Origin: Proteles cristata cristata
Taxonomy: Eukaryota > Chordata > Mammalia > Carnivora > Hyaenidae
Length of the DNA stretch: 64,000 nt
NCBI GenBank assembly: GCA_017311185.1
Contig: JAESUZ010002551.1
Coordinates: 3,658,001 to 3,722,000, forward strand
Direction of reading: 5' to 3'
Shown here: piece by piece, positions 44,054-56,039 of the stretch
Numbering within the stretch: position 1 is the first letter of the stretch
How the letters are laid out: each line of letters begins with the position of its first letter
Position numbers and translations under genes: made by a program
The notes under the pieces: generated by a model
The model's input: the letters and a program-made list of their open reading frames with translations, nothing else
Told to the model about the DNA's origin: nothing
Database searches by the model: none

Positions 44054-46861
44054 CTTATCTTTAATAAGAATTTCTTCTACCACTGATGTTTATTTTTAAT
44101 AGCACAGCTTCTTGACAGTACATTTTCTAGGTATGTGTCCTTACCTTAGATACTGCCAATAATTTTACCTACTCTGATTAGTAATGTTGTTTTGTGAATT
44201 CTACATTCCCAAAGTGCATATTGTCACAAACAGAATCAGTGACATATTAAAACTCTCCTGATTATGCATGAAATGCTCTTGGACAAATGTTCCCAGTAGA
44301 GATTCTATTCCACCATAACCAGAAAATTAAAAATGAATACACGTTCTGAACAAATTACATAGCTAAATTTAATGGCTGAAATGGCCTATGGTTTTATTAA
44401 TGGAAAGGAAGAGTAATGGAAGAAAATTATATTAGGCATCTATTTATGAATTATTTAAATTTCAGAAATAGATTTTTGTTTCAAATTTACCTTTTATATT
44501 TTAGGACCTTGTAGAACTTGAATCCTGAGGTGTAGGTTAATGGACACTGAATTATTTTTAATAGTTGGAACTTAGCAATATGATCCAGAAGAGAAATCTG
44601 GAAAAATTCAAATAGTGTTATATTGAAAATAGAGAAGAGCCGAAAGAATAGGAAGGTAGTTACTTATTTAATGATAGTAATTTGATGTATTACCAAAATT
44701 AAATATACACTTGCTGAAATTATAGGTTTATCATAAAAATATGAGTATTGCAACAGACTGATGATATAATATATTTAATATACCCAAAAATGTTATAAAG
44801 GGATTAATATCCTATACTCAAAGAAAAAATGTTTAGTTAATTAATGACATCAAAATAATTCAAGTGTTTCCAATAACATATATTTGGATTGCATACATTT
44901 AAGTTTATAAGTCATTTTTAAACATGCTTTGTAAATAAAGAGAAATATTTCTCTATTCTTAAAAAATATGATCATTTAAAGTGAAAACTTATATGGAAAA
45001 AGTTATGGAGCTGTATTGACTTCGAAAACATTTTTTAACTTTGGGAGGAGGAATATGAGAGGCAATTGAGTTTATACATTCTGTTATTTATATCAAAATT
45101 AATGTATAGAAGTAGACCCAGTCTCTGTGTGAAGGTTGTATCAAATATTGAGTCAGAATATAAACAACTTAGATTTGAATAGTCAAACCTCACCTCCTAA
45201 GTATGAACAAATCATAATCATTAACTCTCATAAATACTCAAGGATTTCTTAAGTAAGTGGTAGGTATAAGGTATTTTCTGAGCATCTTGTACATTATATT
45301 CTGTCATAATGATATTGGTAATGAAAGCAATGCCTGTGGCACCAATTGGCTATAATTTTGTCGCTCTGCTGTGTTGCTCCTGAGCTGCCTAGATTGCTTG
45401 CATCCTGGCAGCCTTCTGTGGACCATGGAATATTAAAGATTGGTGGCAATTATGTCCTTGAGTCTATAGAATAAAGTGTAAATATCAAGTGCTACTGATT
45501 ATTTCTCTTTCACTCTTTAGAAATCTAGAGGAATGCCTACTTAATATATACAAATTAGATTATATCATATTTCTCTGTGCCTTTTATTTCTGTCATAGTA
45601 ACATTGGGATGTTAGAGTCCTTCATCTAGTAACACTTTAGTCTGTTACATGATAAAACAGATACTCTATATAAATACTCTATATTTTAAGACACATATTG
45701 TATTATGAATCACCAACATCTACTCAAAATTTAAGAAAATTATGCAGTGTCATTTTGGAAGAAATATGGTATGACTCATATTTAGGCTATATGTATATTT
45801 ATGATTTGCAGTATGCTGTTTTTAGTGTTTTCAGTGGGAAATTATTTCTTCAAATATTCAGGCCTAGATTCTTCACCTGACAAAACTAGCTGAAATACAC
45901 TGTGCTTTAAATAAATTAGTATTTAAGTGATCTGAGCACACTAATCCAGTAGTGACATTGCTGTTGGAACTTGTGACAATGCTAATATTTGTACAAAGGC
46001 TATAACTGCACATGTTGAGATTAATGAAGAATATGATCCTATGGAAAATACAGCTTGACATTTCTGTTATGGATCGTCTACAGTTGTGTATGGCATTGTG
46101 TCTGTTATATTATTTGATTCAAATGGAAATAAGAGGTTCAACAGTTCACACTTTTTAAGTCACACTGATTTTTGGAATCAGGACTTCTGTTCTCAGAATA
46201 GATTGACACCCATAATACAACTCTTATATATACTAAACTATTTCTTGAGTCAAATGATGATTATAAGATATTTTCTGAGGATCTTGCAAATTGCATCAAG
46301 ATTGCCAAGCTCAATGCAATCACTGAGTACTAACTTTTGATGCCATATACAAAAAAGTGTGAGTGGGTAGTTCCTTGCCACGAGATTTGGGGATATTGCT
46401 CTGAAAACCTGCTGCCACTTCTTCCATTCTGTCCTACGTTTTAACTAGAAGAAATTTGTGAGCAAATTGAAAGAAATCCAGAGATAATTTAAAGATGAGA
46501 GTTGTTCAGAATACATAGATCAGGAAATGAGTAGGAGAATTCAAAATTAGTCAATATCTGTTTGAAAGGAAAGTACCATTTAAGGAAAGAAATGATTAAT
46601 TTGAGATTTACCTCAAAATAATAAAAATAATTTAAGGTAAAAAAATACACTGGCGTTATTATCAACGAAAAAACTACCTTGGTAATGAAACTTGAGTAAT
46701 AAAAGAGAATAATTTCTCTCAGAAAGATAATAGGATTTCTCTTCACTTAGCACATTTTGAAACTCACCAAGATAAACCAGCAGCAGTGGTGCTGATGTGG
46801 CACAGGAAGGACAAGGGAAGCGGTTAGGGAATCTTAGTTCAGGTTTCATAGTTCAGCTCTG
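44054..46861. other. Unassigned AT-rich DNA
   Basis: About 2.8 kb without a recognisable transposon or gene. Short open frames (for example 46086-46340 +, 46489-46746 -) have no domain. Confidence 0.4.
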
Positions 46862-47065
46862 TAAAAAGCTTAATTTATTTTGAGATAGAGATAGCATGAA
46901 TCAGGGAGGGGCAGAGAGAGAAATGGATGGAAAGAATCCCAAGCAGGCTGCACGCTGCCAGTGTAGAGCCTGACACAGGGCTTGAGCTCACAAACCAGTG
47001 AGATCATGATCTGAGTCAAAATCAAGAGTCAGTGGCATCAGCAACTGAGCCACTCAGGCACCCCC
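46862..47065 (-). mobile_element. Felid SINE, diverged
   Basis: AAAAAGCTTAATTTATTTTGAGATAGAGATAGC tail and purine block, CAAGCAGGCTGCACGCTGCCAGTGTAGAGCC, and a head ending GAGCCACTCAGGCACCCCC with a small insertion (CAAGAGTCAGTGGCATCAGC). Confidence 0.92.
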
Positions 47066-47139
47066 ATTGGCATGTGCTTTTAAAGAAGTATAAAACATGA
47101 GAATTATTGGCTATTGAATTATATAAGCTATTATATTTG

Positions 47140-47195
47140 TAGTGGGTTTTTTTGTTTGTTTCTTTGTGGGTTTTTTTTGTTTTTTGTTTTTTTGG
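47140..47195. repeat. GT-rich low-complexity tract
   Basis: T runs separated by single or few Gs (TTTGTTTGTTTC ... TTTTTTGTTTTTTGTTTTTTTGG). No element attached that I can name. Confidence 0.85.
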
Positions 47196-48323
47196 ATTAT
47201 GATGAAGAGATTTTAGATCTCTTACTAGCAAGTCAGAATTCAGGAGCATCAATGGCTGATTCATTCCAGGGATATCTGTTACATTAAATTTCATAATGAT
47301 TTTTGCACAAGTTACTGCTATACTTGCTGAGTAGGGCTGAGAAGTAAGAATGTCTTGTTCCCTAGAATCTTACTTCAGTTTTCAACAGTTATGGAAAGGT
47401 TTACATTAAAGTAAAATTGTGCAATCAGATTTAATATCTCATAATAAAAAATGAATTGTACAGTGTCATTCATGCCTCTTCTTAGTTAGTTAAGGTAATT
47501 GATGAGACCAGGCACCCCACACTATGTTTCCACAATGGGAGTTAGATTGGTTGTACCTATATTGGTAAATCAAGATGAATTTTTATTTCATTGAAATGTT
47601 CCATGGCTTCAATGTGTAAAGTCTAGGGAGAAAATATGGATTGCTCCTGATTCTGTAGTAAAACAAGTGTTTCTCCATGAGCTTGGATGTATATATATCT
47701 ATATTTATAGTGAATTATCTAGCCATATTTCCTATAGAAGGCAATTTAAACACATCAAAGGAATATATGAAACTCAGCAAAGGGCAAATAGAGGAATGAA
47801 AATTTTTAGTTGACTTGGGTTGTGAAAATCAAGTTAGTTAAAATTGTGCTTAATTTTTGGGGGTATCTTAACATTGCTCAGCTTTCAAAACTCAATCATA
47901 GTATTTATTATCTATGGATATGTTATATTTCACTTTAGAGCTTCATATTTAATTATAACTATGGCATTAACATCTAAATTTCTATTACCTATATTTCTAG
48001 ACCCTTTCCGTGCTTGGAGAATGTTGGAAAGAGCTTATTCTTATAAATGGTTGATGTGTTAAAAGCCATAATTGCTTACAAAGAAATGTAGTGAAATAAA
48101 AAATCTTAAAATAATTAGGATTTAGGTATTGGGTAATATGAAACAGATTCATTCACTGAAATAGAGAGGAAAATAAATATGATGATGTATGAGAAAATGG
48201 AAATCAAGTTCAATTGTTAACCAGAAAAAGATGCTGTACACTGGAACAAAGGAGTGCTAATATCCTATATATTGGGAAGTACATTATTCTTAAAGCAGAG
48301 CATTTTGTTCCCTTACAATAGAA

Positions 48324-48347
48324 GTACTCTTTTGTACAAAAGAGTAC
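48324..48347. repeat. Perfect 24-bp palindrome
   Basis: GTACTCTTTTGT followed immediately by its reverse complement ACAAAAGAGTAC, no spacer. Not part of any transposon that I recognise. Confidence 0.98.
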
Positions 48348-49373
48348 AAATGTTAGTACAAAATTTATGACTTATGCTAAGTCTATATATGGCAAAAGAA
48401 TGAGTTATATTTTGAAAAAACGTTGTTATATTAGCTCACAAGGAGCTATATTTTTATTCCTGTGACTCCAAAATTTGAAAATTGAATGAAAGTGGTTTTC
48501 GTATAGTCTATTTCCTGGGTCACATAGATCTGGTCCTAGACTAACTTAGAATCTGTGATCCAGATATACTTCTCTCATAGCAGTACCTAAACTGCAAAAA
48601 TAATAGATTTCCCTAGTGTAATAATTCCGATTAACAGCTTAAATTCAGAGACATGCCTCATTCTAAATGTCAGTCATGACCTGCTATATCCTAATCATTA
48701 CACAGATCAGTAGAGAAGAAAAGTAGTTGAATTTGTACTCAGACATGTGTTAAGTACAGAACCCACCAAAGGTGAAGGTCTATCCTTCAAAGCACTTCAA
48801 AAAAGAAAACATCCTGAAGCTTTTGCCTGCATGTTATGAGGGAAGCCTGGCAGATGTAGAAAGAAGAACTTTAGATAAATACAATTCAAGCCTAATAAAA
48901 GATGGCATTACTTCTAATCACTAAAAGAAAACTACCATGTGTATTGAAGTTAGCACAGAAGGTATCTCAAAAAGCTCTAATATCTAGAATTTTTAAAAAA
49001 ATAATCTTAAATCAAGACCTTCCTTAATAATTGTCTTGTAATTTAGAAAGTGCAGTGTACAAAAGTGTATTAATAAGTCAGAAGGAATAATAATAATAAT
49101 TCAGATGGAAAAGAGCTGCTGGTTTTAGAGTATTAATTATACATAACTGGAATCATGTCAAAGATCATCACTACTAATATAACATTACTACTGACATTCA
49201 CCAAGTAACTTTCAAGATTGGATGCTAAATGGCTGCAGCCACGTTTTGATCTGGTCGGGGGGAGGGGAGGTCAGTTCTGTGGGGCTGACTCCCAGATAAG
49301 CTGGAGTTTACAGTTCATGGTGATAACTGAACCAAAATTTGGTTTTCAGATACAGTCTCCAATAGGCTCTTGC

Positions 49374-49415
49374 AATAAATGAATTTATTTTTTAAAAAAA
49401 TAAATGAATTTATTT
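49374..49415. repeat. Duplicated AT dyad
   Basis: AATAAATGAATTTATTT occurs at 49374-49390 and 49399-49415, separated by TTTAAAAA-type sequence. Each copy is itself an imperfect palindrome (AATAAAT-ga-ATTTATT). Confidence 0.95.
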
Positions 49416-50039
49416 GTCCTTGTGCTATTCTACAAGTGTTCAAGGCAGTATGCAAAACTATGTTACTAAATGAGAAAAAGTAAGTACAGGAAGAAATCTA
49501 GAGGAGACAGAAATGTGGTTACAACAATAAAATGAAGCAAGGAGGGAAGTTAGCAAAACACGTGCATGCCAAAAAGTGCTTCCTTTTGCTGGAGGTGAGC
49601 CTTAAATTTAACTCTCAGCTCTCTAGGGAACAGTGTGACTAAGAAACAGGATTCATTGTTTTACTCTACTCGGTAGATCAAAACAAACCAGTTATCTTCA
49701 AAAACAAAAACATACGAGATATTTCTCTAATGGGCCTAATAAAAAGGAAACTATTATTCTAATAAATGTTCAGCAACATTCTTACAGGAAATACACTTCA
49801 TGTGTTCAGATATGACAAAGATCAAATCACGACCAACCCTGCATATAGCAGATTAAGTAAGTGGAAACAACCATAACTTATGTCCTTTAGGAAAACATTT
49901 AGTCCTTCCCCTGAATATAACATAATAACTATTTATACTACATATCTTCCTATAACTCCTAAAGCAAATATGTTACAAATAGATGGTGTTTATAACATAT
50001 TTCCAATAGGAAATGCATGTTTAAGATTTTATTTGTAAT

Positions 50040-50233
50040 CAGGAGGACCTGGGTGGCTTAGTCGGTTAGATGTCTGACTTGTGATTTTGGCTTATGTCAT
50101 GATCTCACAGTCATGAGATCGAGCCCCACATCAGGCTCTATGATTAGCCTGATTCTCTCTCTCTCCCCCTCTGCTTCTCACCTGCTTGCATTCTCTCTTT
50201 CTCTCTCTCTCTCAAAATTAATGAACTTAAAAA
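50040..50233 (+). mobile_element. Carnivore SINE, older type
   Basis: Perfect 17-bp TSD AAGATTTTATTTGTAAT (50023-50039; 50234-50250). Head GGAGGACCTGGGTGGCTTAGTCGGTTAG, B-box region GAGATCGAGCCCC, CT block, short A tail. It lacks the 'gagcctggagcc' block, as in the copy at 12435. Confidence 0.95.
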
Positions 50234-50427
50234 AAGATTTTATTTGTAATAAAAATTCTTATACTGACTCATCTGAAGATCCTCATGAGCAAAACACATT
50301 TTATGAACAGCATGTAGTATGGAATAAACCACTACATTAGTGAATACTTTCATCCATAAGTAGGTTAAATAAGTCTTAAATTTAACCTTAGAAGTCAACT
50401 TATTGAATCAGCTAGTTCATTTGCTCT

Positions 50428-50500
50428 TAAGCCTGGTTCATCATCAGAATATCCTGAGGTATTATAAAATAAAAGATTATCAGGCTCTGCCACAATCTAC
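50428..50500 (+). mobile_element. Possible MER5-type fragment
   Basis: CATCATCAGAATATCCTGAGG, a 'gttaaaaataaagattatcaggctctgcc' equivalent and CTACTGGATTTATATC recall the MER5 interior. Termini absent. Confidence 0.4.
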
Positions 50501-50929
50501 TGGATTTATATCTACTTGGAGGAAGTGAGTATGGATGTTGCATGAAGGAGGAGGGAGCTGGGAAGAGAAAATGGGGGAAAAACTAAAAAACTGAAGTTTA
50601 AGAGAAATTAATGGATTTAGATGATTATTTAAGTACACAGTCCAAAATCTAGTCAAAACTCATTTTATAGATAGAGAAAATGTTTAATTCATTCACCTAC
50701 ATATATATTTATTGAACATTTTACTGTAGATATATCATTGTCTGTGAACAATAAAAATAAAATAGATGTAGTCCCTCCATAAGACATCATAATCTAAAGA
50801 TGAGATACATAAATATTTGTGTGCCAACCCACATCAACAGAGAATAAATTTTCAAAGTCCATAGTTAACAAGAACTACAATATCATGTGGAAAGTCTTGT
50901 ACTTGAAATTATCACGATAGGTCACACAA

Positions 50930-51000
50930 TTTTTCTAGGGGCCAGTACTCTCATTGATAAAACGAAGAAACTGAATTAGATCGTCACAAAGGCCTTTTTG
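50930..51000 (+). mobile_element. Possible MIR-type fragment
   Basis: CTCATTGATAAAACGAAGAAACTGAATTAGATCG resembles the MIR variant 'ctcatctgtaaaatgaggggattggactagatg'. Short. Confidence 0.4.
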
Positions 51001-52746
51001 GCTGTACAATGTTGTTAAGATTCTGTTCTATAAGAGAAATGTGAGTGTAAGGTGAAATGATGGGGGGATTAGGTGGTGCTTGAGAACTGGTAGATTGATA
51101 AGGTAAGGACAGAGAGAAAACATATAGCTGGTGGAAGAAGAGGAATGATTTAACACAGAAGTGGGTGGTCAAGTTAAATATTAAAGTTTGCTAATAATTT
51201 ATAAGATATAAACAATCAAGAGACATGGGTAAATCCAGGAGGTCTCTAGGACTCCAAGCTTAGCTCTCAAGGTCCTTCCTTCTCCCATCTGGGCGTCTTC
51301 TGGGCCAGAATAATAGATATATCTAGGTGAAGTATGTGGCTTGCTTCATTCAGCAGGGAACATTTTGGATCATGAAACATCTTTCTATACACAAATAATT
51401 GTATAGCTTGTGTGACATTTATAGGGAGCCATATTCCATAAGTCCATGTATTCTAGGTTTGTTTCCTAGGTGAAATCTAGAAATTCCAAGCATGGACCAC
51501 CTACCAAAAGATTTTAATGGGTTAGGACTCTCTTCCTAACATGCCATTTGTTTGTTTCTGGGAGTTTGGTTACCAGAATGTTTATGAGAAGGTTAGACCA
51601 GGTCATCATGTCTTCTCTTATTCTCATAAGTGCCCCAATAACAGATAGAGAAATGAATCATGCACTAGTTGATAAAGACCTTTCTTTGTAGGGAAGAAGA
51701 CATAGGTTTAAGAATAAACATTATGCAGCAAGATGAGAGTGAGGATACAATTTGGAGATAAGGCTCTATTTTAGTAGCAACATTTTTAAAATTTGGGGTT
51801 GGTGTCCACTGTTACAGAATTAACTGCCCTTCACCAAGTAAAGAATTTAAAGTTTGAAAAAATGCCAAACATTATAAAAGAAAATGCATGCTATTCAAAG
51901 TTGACACTTCTAACTTATTTTCAGAATACCTGCTTGGGTGGTACCCTCTTGTGAGCAGTCTGTAGTGAGAAAGATGTGGCATACGATTGTGATAGAGCTT
52001 GAGGATCAACAGGTTTTGGAATCTCCCCAGCCTGCCAGTTATGCCTATCCTTTTAGTATCTGTATTTTAAGATTCAAAGTAAAGCATGAAATGTGCATTT
52101 AGAACTCACTGTTATTCTTTACCATGGGGATAGTTTATCAGCAGTAGTTACTGGAAACAGTCACATTTCTCAGTTAGCTATGATTTGAAAATGGTTCTCC
52201 CTGATATTTTAGCTACAGATCCACTGTCCCTTTAACTTTATGCTATGGTCATCTGAACTCTCAATTCTGAAGTCAGTCTCGCCCTTGAAATTTTACTTTT
52301 TATGAATGTTTACTAGACTGTTGTAGTTCAAAAATTATTATGATAAGCTGGTAAGAGAGTTAAGATGTCTGTATAATTCATATGTATACACATATATTTA
52401 TAAAATGATGTTCATGTAACAAAAGTAAGTCTTCTCAAATCCTATAAAAAATAACACTGATTTTAATTCCAAATACTTCATGGATAAATATATTGTATAG
52501 TTTGTGAAAGGTATACAGAGTGATCCTTTCCACCACCAACGTGACAGCAATCAATCTGTTATACAATTGTTATTTTCATGAGAGCAATGGATCAATTAAA
52601 AGGCTGAAATTAAATGCTGCATTTAGTCTTTTGTTTCCAGTTATATTTTGAGGAAAAAAATAAATTCAGTATGGACTTATAATAAATTAGATGCACATTA
52701 TCCATCTCATATTTCTGAAATTAGAAAGAAAAAATAGTTGAATATC
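51001..52746. other. Unassigned DNA
   Basis: No nameable repeat or gene in about 1.7 kb. Confidence 0.4.
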
Positions 52747-52761
52747 AAAAAGGGACATGTA

Positions 52762-52994
52762 GGGGTGCCTGGGTGGATCAGTCAGTTGAGTGTCCGACTC
52801 GGCTCAGGTCATGATCTAATGGACCATGGGTTCGAGCCCCGCGTTGGGCTCTGTGCTGACTGCCAGCTCAGAGCCTGGAGCCTGCTTCAGATTTTGTGTC
52901 GCCCTCTCTCTCTGACCCGCCCCTGCTCATTCTCTCTCTCTCTCTCTCCCTCTCTCTCTCTCAGAAATAAATAAAACCTTTAAAAAATTGTTTT
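52762..52994 (+). mobile_element. Felid SINE (left arm of an inverted pair)
   Basis: TSD AAAAAGGGACATGTA / AAAAAGGACATATA at 52747-52761 and 52995-53008. Head GGGGTGCCTGGGTGGATCAGTC, B-box GGGTTCGAGCCCCGCG, and GACTGCCAGCTCAGAGCC (the four-base-longer form also seen in the young subfamily). Long (CT)n and A tail. Confidence 0.96.
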
Positions 52995-53018
52995 AAAAAG
53001 GACATATAAAACTACATT

Positions 53019-53224
53019 TTTAAAAATGTTTTTTATTTATTTCTGAGAGAGAGAGCATGAGCAGTGGAGGGGCAGAGAGAGAGAGGGAGATACAGAATCT
53101 GAAACAGTCTCTGGGCTCTGAGCTAGCTGTCAGCACAGAGCCCGATGCGGGGCTCGAACCCACAAACCGCAAGATCATGACCTGATCCAAAGTCAGACAC
53201 TTAACCGAGTCATCCAGGCACCCC
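53019..53224 (-). mobile_element. Felid SINE (right arm of an inverted pair)
   Basis: TSD AAAACTACATT at 53008-53018 and 53225-53235. Tail, purine block, GAGCTAGCTGTCAGCACAGAGCCCGATGCGGGGCTCGAACCC and a head with a small deletion (TTAACCGAGTCATCC). It faces the SINE at 52762 tail to tail, 24 bp apart. Confidence 0.96.
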
Positions 53225-53235
53225 AAAACTACATT

Positions 53236-53955
53236 ATTTTAAACCACATCAAATTCTAATAGACAAGGTACTTGTCGAGGACAAAATAACTCACAGGGAA
53301 GCACTTTATATTCCATAGATTTCCTGTCCATCATCATTTTGAATTCTCATTTAATTACAAGGTTCAGAGTACTACAACCTCATAACTGGTATCTGAAAAC
53401 AAAGATAAGATGGATGCAGGCTTTCTCCTATGGTATCATGGATGACACAAGATGACTCACATAAAAAGATCTGAGAAAGAGAGAATGTGTTCGTTACTGT
53501 GTTTGTACGTAAGAGAGCATGTAGACATCTATAATGCTGGCCGTTTTGGGTCTATGCCACAGGATTGCCTGATAATAATTTTCTGTCAGTGGATAGAGAT
53601 ATCATTAAGTCCATTTCCATGTTAAACTCTGCTTATTAGTGAGTTTTATTTAAAAAAATTAGATTCACACTGGTCAATTATGGACAATTGTCTTCTAAGT
53701 TTTCTGCTATCCCAGTAAATGGAAAATTCTTTCACATACACCTCTTTTATATTTAGATAATTATGGTTGCATTTATCTAAAACAAAGTAACTAACTTAAG
53801 TTGTTCAAAATGATGGATTCACTGCATTGTTCAATCTAGTACGCCATGCTTTGGAAACAAAAATATGGTTGGAATGTTTTCCTTCTCAAGTCTCTTGAAA
53901 GGATATGATTTAGTGCAAATACTTCCTGCGTACATACTTTTCTTTTATTTAAAAA
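53236..53955. other. Unassigned DNA
   Basis: No nameable repeat or gene. Confidence 0.4.
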
Positions 53956-53966
53956 TAATAGTGATT

Positions 53967-54043
53967 GGCATAGTACTCCCTAGCTCCATCTGTATCATTG
54001 CACATGGCAAGGCTTTATTCCTTTTTTATGGCTGAGTAATATT

Positions 54044-54080
<37 letters not shown>

Positions 54081-54947
54081 ACGCACGCGTGCATGCATGC
54101 ATGTGTGTGTGTATGTGTATACCACATCTTCTTTATCCATTTATCCGTTGATAGACTCTTGGGCTGTTTCCATATTTTGGCTCTTGTGTATAATGCTGCT
54201 ACAAACATTGGTGGTCATGTATATCTTTGAATTAGTATTTCAATTTGTATTCTTTGGGACAATACCTAGTATGAAATTATTGGATTATACATTAGTTCTA
54301 TTTTTAACTTTTTGGGGAAACTCCATACTGCTTTTCAGAGTGGCTGCACCAGTTTGCATTCCCACCAACAGTGCAAGAGTATTCCCCTTTCTTCACACCC
54401 TCTCCAACATGTTTTGCTTATTGTGCTGCTGATTGTAACCTTTCTGAGAGGCTACATATTCTGTGAGGTCATATCTCATTGTAGTTTTGATTTGTATTTC
54501 CCTGATGTTCAGTGATTTTGAGCATCATTTCAAATGACTGTCAGCCACTTGTATATCTTCTTTGGAAAATTATCTATTTATGTTTTCTGCCCATTTTTTT
54601 AGTTGGATTAGTCTTTTTCTTTTTTTTTTTTTTTTGGTGTTGAGTTTTCTGCTATGTAAAATAAGTCTGCAGAGAAAGGCAAATACTGTATGATTTCACT
54701 CATTTGTGGAATAAGAATAGGGAAAAAGAGAAGGAGGCAAACCAAGAAACAGACTCTTAACTGTAGAGAACCAACTGATTGTTACCAGAAGGGAGGTGGC
54801 AGGGGGGTTGGGTTAAAAAGATGATGGGGATTAAACAGTGCACTTGTGATGAGCACCAGGTGTTGTATAGAAGTATTGTTCCCTATATTGCGCATCTGAA
54901 ACTAATAATATACTGCATGTTAACTGAAATTTAAATTAATTAAAAGT
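53967..54947 (+). mobile_element. Carnivore L1 with 5' inversion
   Basis: 53967-54655 is antisense ORF2 (from TACTCCCTAGCTCC back to GGTGTTGAGTTTTCTG). From about 54657 the sequence is sense L1 3' end: AAATAAGTCTGCAGAGAAAGGC, AACAGACTCTTAACTGTAGAG, GATGAGCACCAGGTGTTGTATAG, GAAACTAATAATATACTG. TSD TAATAGTGATT at 53956-53966 and 54948-54958. The two parts are contiguous in the L1 consensus, as expected from twin priming. Confidence 0.93.
54046..54122. repeat. (TG)17 plus mixed alternating tract inside L1
   Basis: (TG)17 at 54046-54079, then GCACGCACGCGTGCATGCATGCATG-type and (TG)n sequence. All 77 bases alternate pyrimidine and purine. It sits at the recurrent L1 ORF2 microsatellite site. Confidence 0.97.
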
Positions 54948-54989
54948 TAATAGTGATTAATGTTATCACTTTTCTCGTTTTCATCCTGA

Positions 54990-55870
54990 AGAAATAAATA
55001 TTATCAGTATAGTATATATTCTTCCACCTCAGTCTATCCTTATACAAACATATAGGTATAAGTATAGAAATATATAAAACGAAAGTATCTAAGTGTATTT
55101 TACAAAGATAGGGTTGTAGCAGACAAGTTTTCTTTCTGTGTTTAGGACATCATAGATATTCCTCTAGGTTAATAGAAACAATTGAAACGTTATTTTAAGC
55201 ACTTGTATGGTAGTTCATAAGTTGCATGTACCATGATTTATGTGGCTCTTCTGGAGATACACACTAGTGTTCTTTCTAGCTGCTTGTTTGCTTTGCTACT
55301 ATAAATGAGGTTTCAAGAGATAGCTTTCCAATTGGTACACTTTTTCCTCTAGGGTAGATTTCCAAGAATTGAGTTGGTAGGCCAGATGATATGTATACTT
55401 TTAAAAGATTGCTGGATTGGCGCACCTGGGTGGCTCAGTCGGTTTGGCGTCCCACGTCAGCTCGGGTCATGATGTCACAGTTCCGCAAGTTTGAGCCCCA
55501 CATTTGGCTCTGTGCTTATGGCTCAGAGCCTGGAGCCTTCTTTGGATTCTATGTCTCCCTCTCTTTCTGCTCTTGCCCCGCTTATACTCTGTCTCACAAT
55601 CAAAAATAAAATAAACATTTAAAAAAAAAAAAAGACTGCTGGATTGTCTTCAAAAATGGCTAAAGTGATTTTATATCTCCACCGGTCATTTGTGAGATTG
55701 TTCATTACATGCATTCTTGCCTTTCTAAATAATGCCATTTCTTACCTTTTTTCCCTCCCCCTTTTCTAAAATAATCTGATTTGTGAATATCTATTATATC
55801 CAATTATTGTTTGAATTTTGCAATTCCTTATCTGCATTGATATCTTGGAGGTATTTTCATGCATTTATGC
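54990..55870 (-). mobile_element. Ancient L1M/HAL1-type, antisense
   Basis: GTACCATGATTTATGTGGC, TTGCTACTATAAATGAGG, CTCTAGGGTAGATTTCCAAGAATTGAGTTGG, then after a SINE GATTGTCTTCAAAAATGGC and CTCCACCGG. These match antisense old L1 ORF2 3' sequence. Frames destroyed; right boundary uncertain. Confidence 0.68.
55420..55630 (+). mobile_element. Felid SINE inside old L1
   Basis: TSD AAAGATTGCTGGATTG (55404-55419) / AAAGACTGCTGGATTG (55631-55646), one mismatch. Head GCGCACCTGGGTGGCTCAGTCGG, tail ATAAAATAAACATTTAAAAAAAAA. Confidence 0.96.
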
Positions 55871-56039
55871 TTGTTCTGTCAAATTTCCCTGTCTCTGACT
55901 TGCCTATTCTTATGCCTTAGTTTGTCCTCTTCTCATCTTCTTATAGGTGCTCTGTACATACTATAAACACCAATCATTTTTTTATTACATGTTTGGCAAA
56001 GATTTTTTTCCCTATACATTCTCTTCATAATAAGGCACT

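Larger units (their letters stand above)
47196..50022. other. Unassigned DNA with small structural motifs
   Basis: No gene or named transposon in about 2.8 kb. It contains the 24-bp palindrome at 48324, a G-rich patch at 49254-49272 and the duplicated dyad at 49374-49415, listed separately. Confidence 0.4.
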
